A DNA stretch of 22,509 bases. It comes from an uncultured Acetatifactor sp. Lineage in GTDB: Bacteria; Bacillota; Clostridia; Lachnospirales; Lachnospiraceae. The translations under genes were made by a program, and so were the position numbers. Positions 1 to 8,525 of this stretch are shown here, piece after piece (positions within the stretch are counted from its first letter, which is position 1; every line of letters begins with the position of its first letter). Location: NCBI GenBank assembly GCA_910585615.1, contig CAJUFO010000010.1, positions 62,971 to 85,479 of the forward strand, given 5' to 3'. Under the pieces are notes generated by a model that was given only the letters and a program-made list of their open reading frames with translations, made no database searches and was not told where the DNA came from.

Positions 1-2334
1 CTTCACAAAAGCATCCAGTTCTTTCCCATAAGCATACCAGTCCGGGTAGACCTCCTGCCGTTCCAGGATGTCTCTCTGGCCCTTTCCGTGGATTCCCGCG
101 GCCATGGCCGCAATCCGGTCGATCTCCCGGGGCGTGAAATAGGCAAAGGCCATACGCAGCTTGGGCAGCAGCTCCAGGAATTCCTCCTCAGAAACCGCGC
201 CGTAGAATCCGTCCAGCATCCGCAGGAACTGCTCTCCGATGAACACCAGGTCCCTGGCCGTGAAGAACAGCCCTCTGAAGAACTGGGCCGTGGCGAACAG
301 CTGCTCCCTGGTCCCGCTCAGATACCCCCTGCAGACCATCTCTATCTTTTCTGCCGTCTCCCGGCCGCTGCCGTAGAGGATGCCGTGGACGCAGCCGTTC
401 AGGCCCGCGTTGATCTCCCCGTCCAGCGTCATCTTTTCCAAGACATCATAGCAGTCATCTCTCTCCCGGCCCTCTGCCCCCTGCCGCCCCGTGACCCGGT
501 ACAGGAGCTTCACGGCGTTCATGCAGGGATCCAGATCCTCGTCCTTGATCCTGGTCATGGAGGGCAGGAGGCCGATCAGTTTCCGGCAGCCGATGGAAAT
601 CAGTTCCCCGAATTCCAGCCCGGAGCCGTACAGCGTCTCCAGCTCCTCCATCATCATCAGGCTCTTTAAGGCCTCCGCCATGGAATAGAAATCCGTGTCC
701 GCCAGCATCAGCTGATGCACCCGGGAAAAGACTGTCTGCAACTGCCCCTGCAGTCCCATCTCGAAGACCCTGGTCAACAGCAGGGCGCTCTCTTTGGCTC
801 CCAGCTCCCGCTCCAGCTCCTCCTTCACCAGGCTCACCGCCGCCTCCTCAATGGTAGCGCCGTAGACCGACACCTCGATCAGGGCGGCGTCCACCTGGGC
901 GTTCCATTTGTACTTCCAGATCTCCCGCATCAGGTTCCTGTCCTTTTTCAGCTGCAGGTTTGGCCCCTTTACCTTTTTGGCAAAGGCAGTGTCCAGGTAG
1001 AGCATACGGTTGAAGAACATGCTCTGCTGTCTGTGCCTGGGATTGGAAAATATGGACAGGGTGGACTCCGACTCCAGGGTGGAGGTTATCTTCAGACCGA
1101 ACCGCCTGCACTCTCCCCGGAAGTCGTGGAGGATGGGCGGCACATCCGCCTGGGGGCACAGCGCGCCCACGGCGTTCCCCGTCATGAGCCTGCGCAGAAT
1201 CCGCATGGGCGTGTCGGAGGCCAGGTTGTACTCCCCTTTCACAAAGGAGGAGAGCACCGCGTCCAGCAGCTCGTAGGCCCCCGGCTCCCGCTTCCCCCGC
1301 AGCTCGGCCAGTCCCTTCGCCATGGCACAGGCACAGATTTCGTCATAGGTGGACAGATACCCCTCCTTGCGCCTGGTCTCCTTGCCCGATGCCACGATCA
1401 TGTCCAGCACCGCGTCCCCGTAAGGGGCATCCGATTCCGCTGCCCGCTCCCAGATCTTCTGGTAGAATCCGGTAAAGGGCATGCCGCTGGCATAGCCGTT
1501 CAGGGCGTCCGCCGCCTCCATGGAATAGGGCATCAGGTACACGCCCTGGTCTTTTTCGGGAACCTTGCCGGTCTTGCCTTCTGCCCGCGCCTCTTCCTCT
1601 TCCCCCGTCAGCAGCGCCCGCAGCCCCGGCGTATGGAAGCCCCCCGTGACCGCCAGCACCGTGCCCCCTGTCCCTGCCAGCTCCCGGGCGTGCTCCCCGA
1701 TTCGCTCCGCCATATGCGCTTCCCGTGCCAGGCATCCGTCCTCCTCCATGGCGGCACGGGGTGTATTCTCCCTGGCCAGCCCGCAGTACACCAGCAGGTT
1801 GTCGAACCAGCGTTTACTTTCATCCCGCATCCCGTTTAGTTCGAAATACTTCTCCCAGAATTCGTCGAAGCTTCGCAGCCCCGTCCGCTCACAGAGCTGC
1901 CGCAGATAGTCGTTGCGGGACAGCAGATAGTCGTCGTTGTAATTGCTCTTCTCCTCTTCCTCCTTCCGCAGGCCCTTCCCCTCCCGGGAGGCCGCCAGGA
2001 TGTCGCCGTAAGGCAGGTCGATGAAAGCCGTCCGGATCCCCAGCCGTTTTCCCGCCCGGAATGCCGCCAGCTCCGGCGAATAGTCCAGAAAGGGGTAATA
2101 GCATTTATAGCGCTCCTTGTCCTCCGAAATCCGGCCTGACTGGTCATGATAGGAATAATAGATGGCAAAGGGCGCCTTCGTCTGGTCATGGACCATCACC
2201 GGAATCAGGGAATCCGCATTGTCCGGCCCCTCCACCAGGATGATGTCCGGCCGCAGCTCCTCAATCGTCCGGTCCACATGGTACGCGCAGGCGGGACTGT
2301 GATGGCGGACCGGAAGCAGGATTATCTCAGCCAT
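1..2334 (-). CDS. DUF5682 family protein, C-terminus cut off by the window edge
   Basis: This reading frame is open for 778 codons and runs off the left edge, so the C-terminus is missing. The start ATG lies inside the last codons of the upstream MoxR ATPase gene (13-base overlap), which implies translational coupling. The N-terminal motifs RHHSP (residues 10-14), LVEGP (33-37), a basic AREAHMAERI helix (about 203-212) and a strand ending GGFHTPGL (231-238) fit my memory of DUF5682. They also resemble the histidine, glutamate, arginine and GxxH pattern of the TraB/PrgY, TIKI and ChaN superfamily. The rest looks alpha-helical, with no signal peptide or membrane segment, so the protein is probably cytosolic. 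DUF5682 genes are, as I recall, often encoded beside MoxR ATPases and VWA-domain proteins; any VWA gene would lie beyond the left edge. The biochemical function is unknown. Family assignment is fairly confident; enzymatic activity is only inferred. Confidence 0.82.
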   Translation of the reverse strand, partial: MAEIILLPVRHHSPACAYHVDRTIEELRPDIILVEGPDNADSLIPVMVHDQTKAPFAIYYSYHDQSGRISEDKERYKCYYPFLDYSPELAAFRAGKRLGIRTAFIDLPYGDILAASREGKGLRKEEEEKSNYNDDYLLSRNDYLRQLCERTGLRSFDEFWEKYFELNGMRDESKRWFDNLLVYCGLARENTPRAAMEEDGCLAREAHMAERIGEHARELAGTGGTVLAVTGGFHTPGLRALLTGEEEEARAEGKTGKVPEKDQGVYLMPYSMEAADALNGYASGMPFTGFYQKIWERAAESDAPYGDAVLDMIVASGKETRRKEGYLSTYDEICACAMAKGLAELRGKREPGAYELLDAVLSSFVKGEYNLASDTPMRILRRLMTGNAVGALCPQADVPPILHDFRGECRRFGLKITSTLESESTLSIFSNPRHRQQSMFFNRMLYLDTAFAKKVKGPNLQLKKDRNLMREIWKYKWNAQVDAALIEVSVYGATIEEAAVSLVKEELERELGAKESALLLTRVFEMGLQGQLQTVFSRVHQLMLADTDFYSMAEALKSLMMMEELETLYGSGLEFGELISIGCRKLIGLLPSMTRIKDEDLDPCMNAVKLLYRVTGRQGAEGRERDDCYDVLEKMTLDGEINAGLNGCVHGILYGSGRETAEKIEMVCRGYLSGTREQLFATAQFFRGLFFTARDLVFIGEQFLRMLDGFYGAVSEEEFLELLPKLRMAFAYFTPREIDRIAAMAAGIHGKGQRDILERQEVYPDWYAYGKELDAFVK

Positions 2335-3431
2335 TTCCTTGCTTCGTAATATTCTTTCCATAATCCGCCCTCTTTGCTGCTCTTGTCCCGGATCACCGTG
2401 TTGAAATACCCCTTCACCTTCTCCAGGTCGTCCTTGTTTTCCTTGGAAATCGCTCCCACCAGGTTCTGCACCAGGCTGTCCATGGCAATTCTCCCGTCCC
2501 CATAGTAATAGCCTGTGATCATAGCCTGGTAGTACACCGACACCGCCTCCGCCGTGCTCATCACCGCCGACGGCCTGTCAATCCTGTGCCCGTAGGAGGA
2601 GACCCCCTCCCGCAGCTCGTGGTAGGTGGAGGCCAGGATCTCCGCCACGTCCTCGTCCACTTCCATGGCCACATGGCTCTCCGCCGCCAGCTTCTCCACC
2701 TCGCTCACGATGATCCGCTTCTCCATCGCCGCCTCCCGCACGGGCATCACCGTCTCGAAATTGAACCTCCTCTTCAGGGCGCTGCTCATCTCGTTCACGC
2801 CCTTGTCCCTGGTGTTGGCCGTGCCGATCACATTGAAGCCCGGCCTGGCGAAGAGGAACCCGTCGTCCCCCAGCTCCGGGACGTTGAGCACCTTGTCGGA
2901 AAGCACGCTGATCAGGCTGTCCTGGATCTCCGCGGGCGTCCTGGTGATTTCCTCGAACCGGGTCAGTATCCCCTTCTCCATCCCCACGTAGAGAGGCGAC
3001 GGCACCAGTGCCTCCCGGCTGGGCCCCTGGGCCAGCAGGAGCGCGTAATTCCAGGAATATTTTATCATATCTTCGGTAGTCCCCGCCGTGCCCTGGATCG
3101 TGTTGGTGCTGACCCCGCTGACGGCGGCGGAGAGGAGCTCCGAGAGCATGGTCTTGGCCGTCCCCGGTTCCCCCACCAGCATCAGGCCCCTGTTTCCCGC
3201 CAGGGTCACGATGCAGCGCTCCACCAGCGCGTCGTTGCCGAAGTATTTCTTTTCTATGGTATATTCTTTTCCGTTGTACAAGACGGGCTTTGCACTCCCC
3301 AGGATGAAGGTCCGCACCGCTCTGGGGGACATCTGCCAGTTCTCCGGACGGCTGGCTGTATCGTTGGCCTTTAATGCCTCCAGCTCCTCCCGATACCGAA
3401 CCTCCACCGGAGGTTTTATGTATTGCTCCAT
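2322..3431 (-). CDS. MoxR-type AAA+ ATPase
   Basis: This 369-residue protein is a single AAA+ module. It shows Walker A GEPGTAKT (about 87-94), a Walker B-like segment ILTRFEEI (155-162), sensor 1 GTANTRD (203-209) and an arginine-finger region LKRRFNF (219-225). MoxR ATPases are chaperone-like ATPases that remodel or activate partner proteins, usually with VWA-domain partners. The start chosen is the ATG preceded by AGGAGG with an 8-base spacer. An in-frame ATG 24 bases further upstream lacks a comparable ribosome site, and the frame stays open well into the upstream GH3 gene without coding character. The stop overlaps the DUF5682 start by 13 bases, so the two proteins are probably made together and may work together. 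No membrane segment is visible. The ATPase family is certain from the motifs; the client protein is not known. Confidence 0.93.
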   Translation of the reverse strand: MEQYIKPPVEVRYREELEALKANDTASRPENWQMSPRAVRTFILGSAKPVLYNGKEYTIEKKYFGNDALVERCIVTLAGNRGLMLVGEPGTAKTMLSELLSAAVSGVSTNTIQGTAGTTEDMIKYSWNYALLLAQGPSREALVPSPLYVGMEKGILTRFEEITRTPAEIQDSLISVLSDKVLNVPELGDDGFLFARPGFNVIGTANTRDKGVNEMSSALKRRFNFETVMPVREAAMEKRIIVSEVEKLAAESHVAMEVDEDVAEILASTYHELREGVSSYGHRIDRPSAVMSTAEAVSVYYQAMITGYYYGDGRIAMDSLVQNLVGAISKENKDDLEKVKGYFNTVIRDKSSKEGGLWKEYYEARKWLR

Positions 3432-3509
3432 TGTCTCTGCCTCCTGTTCTGCCATTTTGCCGCATCGCCCCGGCCCCTTCCCCTGCTGTCCGGCGGAATG
3501 CTTAGGATA

Positions 3510-3538
3510 AGTATAGCAAATGCCGCCAGAAATTTCCA
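3510..3538 (-). promoter_or_regulatory. Extended -10 promoter for the MoxR-DUF5682 unit
   Basis: On the minus strand a TGC-TATACT extended -10 element (3510-3518) follows a 4-of-6 match to the -35 box, TGGAAA (3533-3538), with a 17-base spacer. It begins about 10 bases after the GH3 stop and about 80 bases before the MoxR start, so the ATPase/DUF5682 pair probably has its own transcript. This is predicted from sequence only. Confidence 0.5.
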
Positions 3539-3547
3539 TAGGCTTCC

Positions 3548-6187
3548 TCAGGCCTGCAGCATAAATTCCCCTGTCAGCAGAATGTCCGCCGCATTGTCCC
3601 CGACCATGACCCTGAAGCCTCCGGGTTCCACATGCCACTGAAGGTTCCGGTTCAGGGTCCGCAGCTGCCTGCTGCCGACAGCAAACTCTACCCTGCGGCT
3701 CTCCCCGGGATGCAGGGCGACCTTTTTGAAGCCTGCCAGTTCTTTCCCAGGCTTCACGGTACTGGAAACCAGATCCCGAAGATAGAGCTGCGCCGTCTCT
3801 TCTCCGAAGCAGCTGCCCGTATTGGTGACAGTGAAGGACACCTTTACGGCGGCTCCCTTCTCTACGGCCTCCGCGGCAATCCCGTCCCCCTGGATTTTCA
3901 GATCGCTGTAGGAAAAGCTGGTGTATGTCAGCCCATAGCCGAAGGGATACAGCGGATTCCAGTCCATCTCCACGTAGCGCCATCCGCCTCCGGGAAGCCG
4001 GTTATAATTGCAGGGCACCTGCCCCACAGTTCTGGGGAAGGACACGGGAAGCCGTCCGGAAGGGTACGTTTTCCCGAACAAGACCTCCGCGATGGCCCTG
4101 CCGCCCTTCTCCCCCGGGAACCAGCATTCCAGGATGGCCGGGATATGGGCTTCCTCCCAGGTCAGCGCAAGGGGCCTGCCGTTTTGCAGCACCAGCACCA
4201 CAGGGGTTTTCGTGGCCGCGATTTCCTTCAGGAACTCCTGCTGCTTTCCGGGCAGAACCAAATCCGTGCGGTCCAAATTCTCTCCGCTGGTCTCCACATT
4301 GTCCCCCAGACAGACGATAGCCACGTCCGCTTTCCTCACCATATCGATGGCAGGCCCCCAGTCCTCTCTGCCCTTATTGTAGCCGAAGACCACCCTGGCT
4401 CCTCTGGCATCATTGCAGAATTCCAGGCGGATATCGTATTCCCGCCCTTCCTCAAAGACGAAATCCGCCATCCGGGAAGCCTCCCCGGCCCGGCCGCCGC
4501 CCTGGTTCCAGGCATCGATGAGCAGCTTCCCGTCCACATACAGCCGCATGCTGTCCTGTCCGGGAATGGCAATGCAGCCCCGGAAGCCGCTCCTGGCCTT
4601 CAGCCTTCCGGTCCATGCCACAGAGAAGCGCTCTGCCTCCACATCCGCATGGGGCTTGGCATAGATCCAGTTGAAATTGACCATACTGTCCCTGCGCGTC
4701 ACCACCGGTTCACCGCTCAAATCCCAGTTATTATAGTAGCGCGCGGTAAGCCCCGCTTCTCCGTCCTCATCGGCGAGCCAATCGGTCTGGAAGGGGAAGA
4801 CCGTCTCCCCCAGATAGCTGCAGCCCTTTTCATAGATTACACTTCTGTCTTCTCCTGCCAGCTTCCGGATGCCGTCCAAAACAGTCACTTTATGGGAATC
4901 GGCCGTCTTCGGAGCATAATCCCCCAGCGCCGCTTCGTCCGCTCCCGGCCCCACTACGGCGATGACCCTATAGGAATCGGACAGGGGCAGAATGTGCTTT
5001 TCGTTTTTCAGCAGACAGATTGACTTTCTGGCAATATCCAGGGCGGTCTCCTGATGCGCTTCACAGTTCACTGTCTTGTCGTACAGGCTCTCGTCCACAT
5101 AGGGATTTTCAAACAGCCCCAGCGCGAACTTCAGCTTCAGCACCCGTCCGCAGGCCGTGTCCAATACCTCTTCGGACATCTCGCCGTTCTCGATCAGGCT
5201 GCGGATACTCTCCATCCATTCCTTATGGGTGAAATCATACAGCTGTAGGTCGACCCCTGCCTCCATCCCCTGGCGGATGGCCTCCCGGTTATCCTTCGCC
5301 GTGTAAAAACTGCCTTTCAACCGGGCCACAGCAGTCATGTCAGAACGCACGAAGCCGGGCATGTGGTACTGTCCCCGGAGCACATCCGTCAGCAGCTCAC
5401 GGTCAGAGGCCACGGGCTGTCCGTCAATGGCCGCATAAGAGCACATAGCATTCCAGGCGCCGCCCTCCACGAAAGCCTGCTCGAAAACCGGCAGCCCCCA
5501 GGCGAACACGTCATGGCGTCCCATGGCGGAGGGCGCGCAATTCAGCCCTCCCACAGGCGTTCCGTAGCCACAGTAATGCTTGGGCTCTGCCGCCACCGTA
5601 TCCGGGCGCTTCAGACTCTCTCCCTGCATTCCCTTTACGATTTCTCTGGCAAACTCGCCGCCCAGATAGGTATCCTCGCCAAAGGCTTCCTCCACCCTTC
5701 CATAGCGGGGATCCCAGCTTAAGTCCATTACAGGATTCCAGGTTTCGTGAACCCCGCTGGCCCTTGCTTCCGCCCCGATGGCGCGCCCCATCCGCCGTCC
5801 CAGCTCCGGTTCAAAGGTGCCAGCCAGGCCGATCTGCTGCGGGAAGCAGGTGGCATAGCCGTCATAAAGCCCATGCAGCGCCTCCTCGCTAAAGAGGAAC
5901 GGTATCCCCAGGCGGGTCTTTTCCACCGCGTAGCGCTGCAGCTGATTGGCCAGCTGCGGGCTGGCGGAGCGGAACTGTACGCTGCCCACGCTTCTGTCTT
6001 TTATAGCTTCCTCAAATTCTTCCCAGCGAAATTCCTCCACCCTTTCCTCGGCATCCCTTTTGGTATAGTCGCCTATGATAGAATATTGGTCTGTCTGCAT
6101 GATTTTTTCTTCCAGGGTCATCCTGGAAAGCAGATCCGCTACCCGCTCCTCTATGGGCAGGGATGCATCCTTATATTTATCCATCAT
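3548..6187 (-). CDS. GH3 family beta-glycosidase with inserted PA14 domain
   Basis: This 879-residue enzyme has the classic GH3 order: an N-terminal TIM-barrel (about 15-365) with the FSEEALHG and KHYCGYG signatures, then a C-terminal alpha/beta sandwich interrupted by a PA14 domain (about 478-605), then a fibronectin-III-like tail (about 790-870). The catalytic nucleophile is expected to be the Asp in GFVRSDM (about residue 283). The segment ETSGENLDRTDL (about 632-643) lies where GH3 enzymes usually place the acid/base. It should remove terminal beta-linked glucose or a related sugar by a retaining mechanism. No signal peptide is present, so it acts in the cytosol on imported oligosaccharides. 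Three start codons are possible (TTG 6190, ATG 6187, ATG 6184); ATG 6187 is chosen because AAGGAGG sits 6 bases upstream and it overlaps the preceding stop as TGATG. It is the last gene of the rpiR operon. The exact sugar specificity cannot be read from the sequence. Confidence 0.95.
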   Translation of the reverse strand: MMDKYKDASLPIEERVADLLSRMTLEEKIMQTDQYSIIGDYTKRDAEERVEEFRWEEFEEAIKDRSVGSVQFRSASPQLANQLQRYAVEKTRLGIPFLFSEEALHGLYDGYATCFPQQIGLAGTFEPELGRRMGRAIGAEARASGVHETWNPVMDLSWDPRYGRVEEAFGEDTYLGGEFAREIVKGMQGESLKRPDTVAAEPKHYCGYGTPVGGLNCAPSAMGRHDVFAWGLPVFEQAFVEGGAWNAMCSYAAIDGQPVASDRELLTDVLRGQYHMPGFVRSDMTAVARLKGSFYTAKDNREAIRQGMEAGVDLQLYDFTHKEWMESIRSLIENGEMSEEVLDTACGRVLKLKFALGLFENPYVDESLYDKTVNCEAHQETALDIARKSICLLKNEKHILPLSDSYRVIAVVGPGADEAALGDYAPKTADSHKVTVLDGIRKLAGEDRSVIYEKGCSYLGETVFPFQTDWLADEDGEAGLTARYYNNWDLSGEPVVTRRDSMVNFNWIYAKPHADVEAERFSVAWTGRLKARSGFRGCIAIPGQDSMRLYVDGKLLIDAWNQGGGRAGEASRMADFVFEEGREYDIRLEFCNDARGARVVFGYNKGREDWGPAIDMVRKADVAIVCLGDNVETSGENLDRTDLVLPGKQQEFLKEIAATKTPVVLVLQNGRPLALTWEEAHIPAILECWFPGEKGGRAIAEVLFGKTYPSGRLPVSFPRTVGQVPCNYNRLPGGGWRYVEMDWNPLYPFGYGLTYTSFSYSDLKIQGDGIAAEAVEKGAAVKVSFTVTNTGSCFGEETAQLYLRDLVSSTVKPGKELAGFKKVALHPGESRRVEFAVGSRQLRTLNRNLQWHVEPGGFRVMVGDNAADILLTGEFMLQA

Positions 6188-6417
6188 CAATTACCTCCTT
6201 CTGCTCCGCAAAGCGCCTTCGCTTCCCAAATCACGAATTCCGAAGGAACCGCCGGCCTCCCGCCCCTGGTCTGATAACCGGCGGCGAACCGTCCGTCCCC
6301 ATCGATGGCAACAGTATACCATACCTGATAGCCGTTTGCATATCTCCCCGCCAAAGTTATGGTTATGGAATTTCCGCTTCTTTCCGCCAGGACCGCCCGG
6401 ATCTGAGACGCTGTCAC
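6187..6417 (-). CDS. Small 76-residue protein of unknown function, translationally coupled
   Basis: A GTG-initiated frame of 77 codons fits exactly between the MFS and GH3 genes. Its GTG overlaps the MFS stop as GTGA, and its TGA overlaps the GH3 start as TGATG. An AAGGAAAGGAG purine stretch precedes the start, although the nearer GGAG is very close to it. The frame continues open upstream within the MFS gene, but with no coding character there. The product starts with a short helix, then reads as alternating beta strands (for example SITITLAG and VWYTVAI) with an aromatic-rich NGYQVWY segment and a GGRPAVPSEF turn; it has no signal peptide, membrane segment or cysteine motif. I do not recognise the family. 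The double overlap is the main argument that it is a real gene of the operon. A role beside the transporter or the glycosidase is only a guess. Confidence 0.62.
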   Translation of the reverse strand: MTASQIRAVLAERSGNSITITLAGRYANGYQVWYTVAIDGDGRFAAGYQTRGGRPAVPSEFVIWEAKALCGAEGGN

Positions 6418-7616
6418 GCTCCTTTCCTTAAGAATCTGAATTGTTTCATACCGCTGCGCTGTATGAAGCCGAGAAGCAGAATCGCCGCCGCTGCCAGAAG
6501 CATCCACGAGAAGAACATTCCGGCATAACCATTTTCCTCCAGATGCTTTCCATAGACCAGGGAGCCGATGCCTGCGCCGGCATAGGTCGCAAAATCCAGC
6601 AGCCCCACTACCCTGGACACACATCCCGCACCTTGATATTTCATGGGATAGATGGTGAGAAAGGAGGCGTTGACCAGGGAGAGGGCAGCCGCATTCATCC
6701 CCAGGCATAGCGCGGCTGCCCCGGCCGGCGTTCCCGGCAGGCAGAGCGGTATGAGACATACGGCACATATTCCCAGCGATACTATGGAAACAATATGCTC
6801 CTGCCGGCGGAACAACTGGTATAATGGCATATAGACCAGCCGGCCGGCAAGGCTGAGCAGGGGCACCGCAAACACATAGAACGACATAGACGCCAGGTCT
6901 ATTTTATATGTATCTATAAAAAAGGTTGCCGCCCACAGATTAATGCCATCCTTGAGGATTCCATGACACAGGGCGGGAATCAGCAGAATCAGCAATTGCG
7001 GGTTCAACAGGGCATGAAGGCTGTCCTCAGATGCCTGGGCTCTTTTGTGCCGCCTTGGTTCTGCGGGAAGCAACAGGAAGGACATGCCCGCTGAAAGGAA
7101 GGCGAATCCTCCCGGCAGCAGGAAGGCATACCGAACTCCAAGAGCCGGGATCGTTCCTGCCGCCAGCGCAATTCCCAGTACACTTCCCACTCCGATAGAA
7201 GAGCCCAGCACAGATGCCGCAAAGGATTTCTTCCCGGAAGGATACATGCATCCAACGGTGCGCAGCAGCGGCCCCCACAGCATGGACTGGGCAAATCCGT
7301 TCAGCGCCCATAGACAGATAGCATTATCGGCCTGCAGAGACAGCCCGATTCCGACATTACTTGCGGCTGTCAGAAGGAGACCTACCGTAACCATCCGTCT
7401 TGAGGAAAAGATATCTCCAAGCCATCCGTTCAGCAGCTGCCCCAGAGAATATAGAAGAAAGAATACGCCGCCCATCAGCCCGATCTGCCAGGCGGTCAGG
7501 ATACCCTCCTCAATCAGGGCAGGTGCGGCTATCGTCAGATTCATCCGTGCAATGTAGACAGCGGCATAAGATACATAAGCGGCAGCAAATCGGAACCGCC
7601 GGGCAGAATCCTTCAT
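6414..7616 (-). CDS. MFS transporter, OPA-like
   Basis: This 400-residue protein has about twelve hydrophobic membrane segments and a central loop rich in basic residues (PAEPRRHKR, about 192-200). The first half shows the MFS loop pattern LLNGWLGDIFSSRR after the second helix. The LNGFAQSMLWGPLLR segment resembles the GlpT/UhpT (organophosphate:phosphate antiporter) branch, so a sugar-phosphate or small glycoside is a reasonable substrate guess. The start ATG overlaps the rpiR stop (ATGA) and is preceded by AAAGGAGG. Being sandwiched between an RpiR regulator and a cytosolic GH3 enzyme suggests that it imports the substrate which the regulator senses and GH3 cleaves. The MFS assignment is firm; the OPA-like placement is moderate and the substrate is unknown. 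Confidence 0.9.
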   Translation of the reverse strand: MKDSARRFRFAAAYVSYAAVYIARMNLTIAAPALIEEGILTAWQIGLMGGVFFLLYSLGQLLNGWLGDIFSSRRMVTVGLLLTAASNVGIGLSLQADNAICLWALNGFAQSMLWGPLLRTVGCMYPSGKKSFAASVLGSSIGVGSVLGIALAAGTIPALGVRYAFLLPGGFAFLSAGMSFLLLPAEPRRHKRAQASEDSLHALLNPQLLILLIPALCHGILKDGINLWAATFFIDTYKIDLASMSFYVFAVPLLSLAGRLVYMPLYQLFRRQEHIVSIVSLGICAVCLIPLCLPGTPAGAAALCLGMNAAALSLVNASFLTIYPMKYQGAGCVSRVVGLLDFATYAGAGIGSLVYGKHLEENGYAGMFFSWMLLAAAAILLLGFIQRSGMKQFRFLRKGA

Positions 7617-8467
7617 GACTCCTCCTTTCTGCGGATGTGCTCCAAAATCCGGTTTTTTGATGCCAGGCGCTCAGCGGTTTCCGTTCCTCCCTGTAATGCC
7701 AGGGCAACGGTCAGCACGTCCATAAGGCACAGATGGGCCAGCCGGGCCGACACTGCTTCCACCGGATATGTGATGTCGTCCGCATAGGCGACAAGTGTGT
7801 AGTCGGCCATTTGAGCCAGGGGACTTGCCCGATAGCTGGTGATTGCTACAGAGAACGCCCCCTGTTCCTTAGCCAGGCGCACTGCTTCCAGAGTGGCCTC
7901 GGTACGGCCACTGTGGCTGATTCCGATGGCGACCTCCCCTTTTTTCATATTCATAGCGGCCACGGGCATAAACAGGATGTCTGTGTAGCAGGAGGAAGGA
8001 TATCCCAGCTGAAGGAAACGATATTGGGAGTCTTCCGCGATGGATGCCGAAGTGCCTACGCCAAAGATGCAGATCCGTTCAGCCTGTGCGAGGACGCTTA
8101 CAAGCTGCTCCAGTTGGGATTGTTCAATCATGGCAGCCGTATTTTGCAAAGTGCGCATACCCGACATAAAAACCTTTTGCGCCACCTCGGCGAGGGATTC
8201 CCCTGCCTTGGGAGACTCGGAAGGCACACCGGGGCGAACTGCCAGTTCCCTGGCAAGGGCCATACGGAACTGCGAGTAGCCCGTGTAACCCAGTCTTTTA
8301 CAAAAGCGGATTACGGCAGAACCTGCCGTCCCGGCAGCGGCGGCGAGCTCTGCGACATTCATTTCCAGAACCTGCCCGCTGTTGTTCAATATATAGTCGG
8401 CAATCTGCCGTTCAATCCGTGTCAGCATTTTATATTGATTGCGGATGGCAGCAAGGCATAATTGCAT
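7613..8467 (-). CDS. MurR/RpiR family transcriptional regulator
   Basis: This 284-residue protein has the RpiR layout: an N-terminal helix-turn-helix domain (about 1-77, containing RQIADYILNN and VIRFCKRLGYTGYSQFR) and a C-terminal SIS sugar-phosphate-binding domain (about 125-255, with IFGVGTSASIAED and GISHSGRTEATLEAV). The HTH binds DNA as a dimer and the SIS domain senses a phosphosugar, so it most likely controls its own operon in response to an imported sugar phosphate. The ATG is preceded by AAGGGGAA. The stop overlaps the MFS start by four bases. A perfect inverted repeat and an extra half-site between the promoter and the start codon are the probable operator. Whether it represses or activates is not visible, but an operator downstream of the -10 box favours repression. 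Confidence 0.95.
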   Translation of the reverse strand: MQLCLAAIRNQYKMLTRIERQIADYILNNSGQVLEMNVAELAAAAGTAGSAVIRFCKRLGYTGYSQFRMALARELAVRPGVPSESPKAGESLAEVAQKVFMSGMRTLQNTAAMIEQSQLEQLVSVLAQAERICIFGVGTSASIAEDSQYRFLQLGYPSSCYTDILFMPVAAMNMKKGEVAIGISHSGRTEATLEAVRLAKEQGAFSVAITSYRASPLAQMADYTLVAYADDITYPVEAVSARLAHLCLMDVLTVALALQGGTETAERLASKNRILEHIRRKEES

Positions 8468-8482
8468 AAAATTCCCCTTTCA

Positions 8483-8519
8483 TAGAATTTTATTCTAAAT
8501 CAAAATACTTTTTTAGAAT
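8483..8519. promoter_or_regulatory. Putative RpiR operator: three TAGAAT half-sites
   Basis: A perfect inverted repeat TAGAAT-TTT-ATTCTA lies at 8483-8497. A third half-site, TAGAAT at 8514-8519, forms a second inverted pair with the middle one (ATTCTAAA at 8492-8499 and TTTAGAAT at 8512-8519). The cluster covers roughly +1 to +37 of the predicted rpiR transcript, a typical place for a repressor to block initiation. Binding by the adjacent RpiR protein is inferred. Confidence 0.55.
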
Positions 8520-8525
8520 ATTGTT

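Noticed and set aside
3432..3983. N-terminal extension of the MoxR frame into the upstream GH3 gene
   Set aside because: The frame is open but its residues lack coding character and it overlaps GH3. The ATG at 3431 has AGGAGG at 8 bases, so the extension is a shadow.
6418..6768. Longer version of the small ORF starting inside the MFS gene
   Set aside because: The upstream part is antiparallel in composition to a real membrane-protein gene in another frame and is cysteine/arginine rich noise. The GTG at 6417 overlapping the MFS stop is the sensible start.
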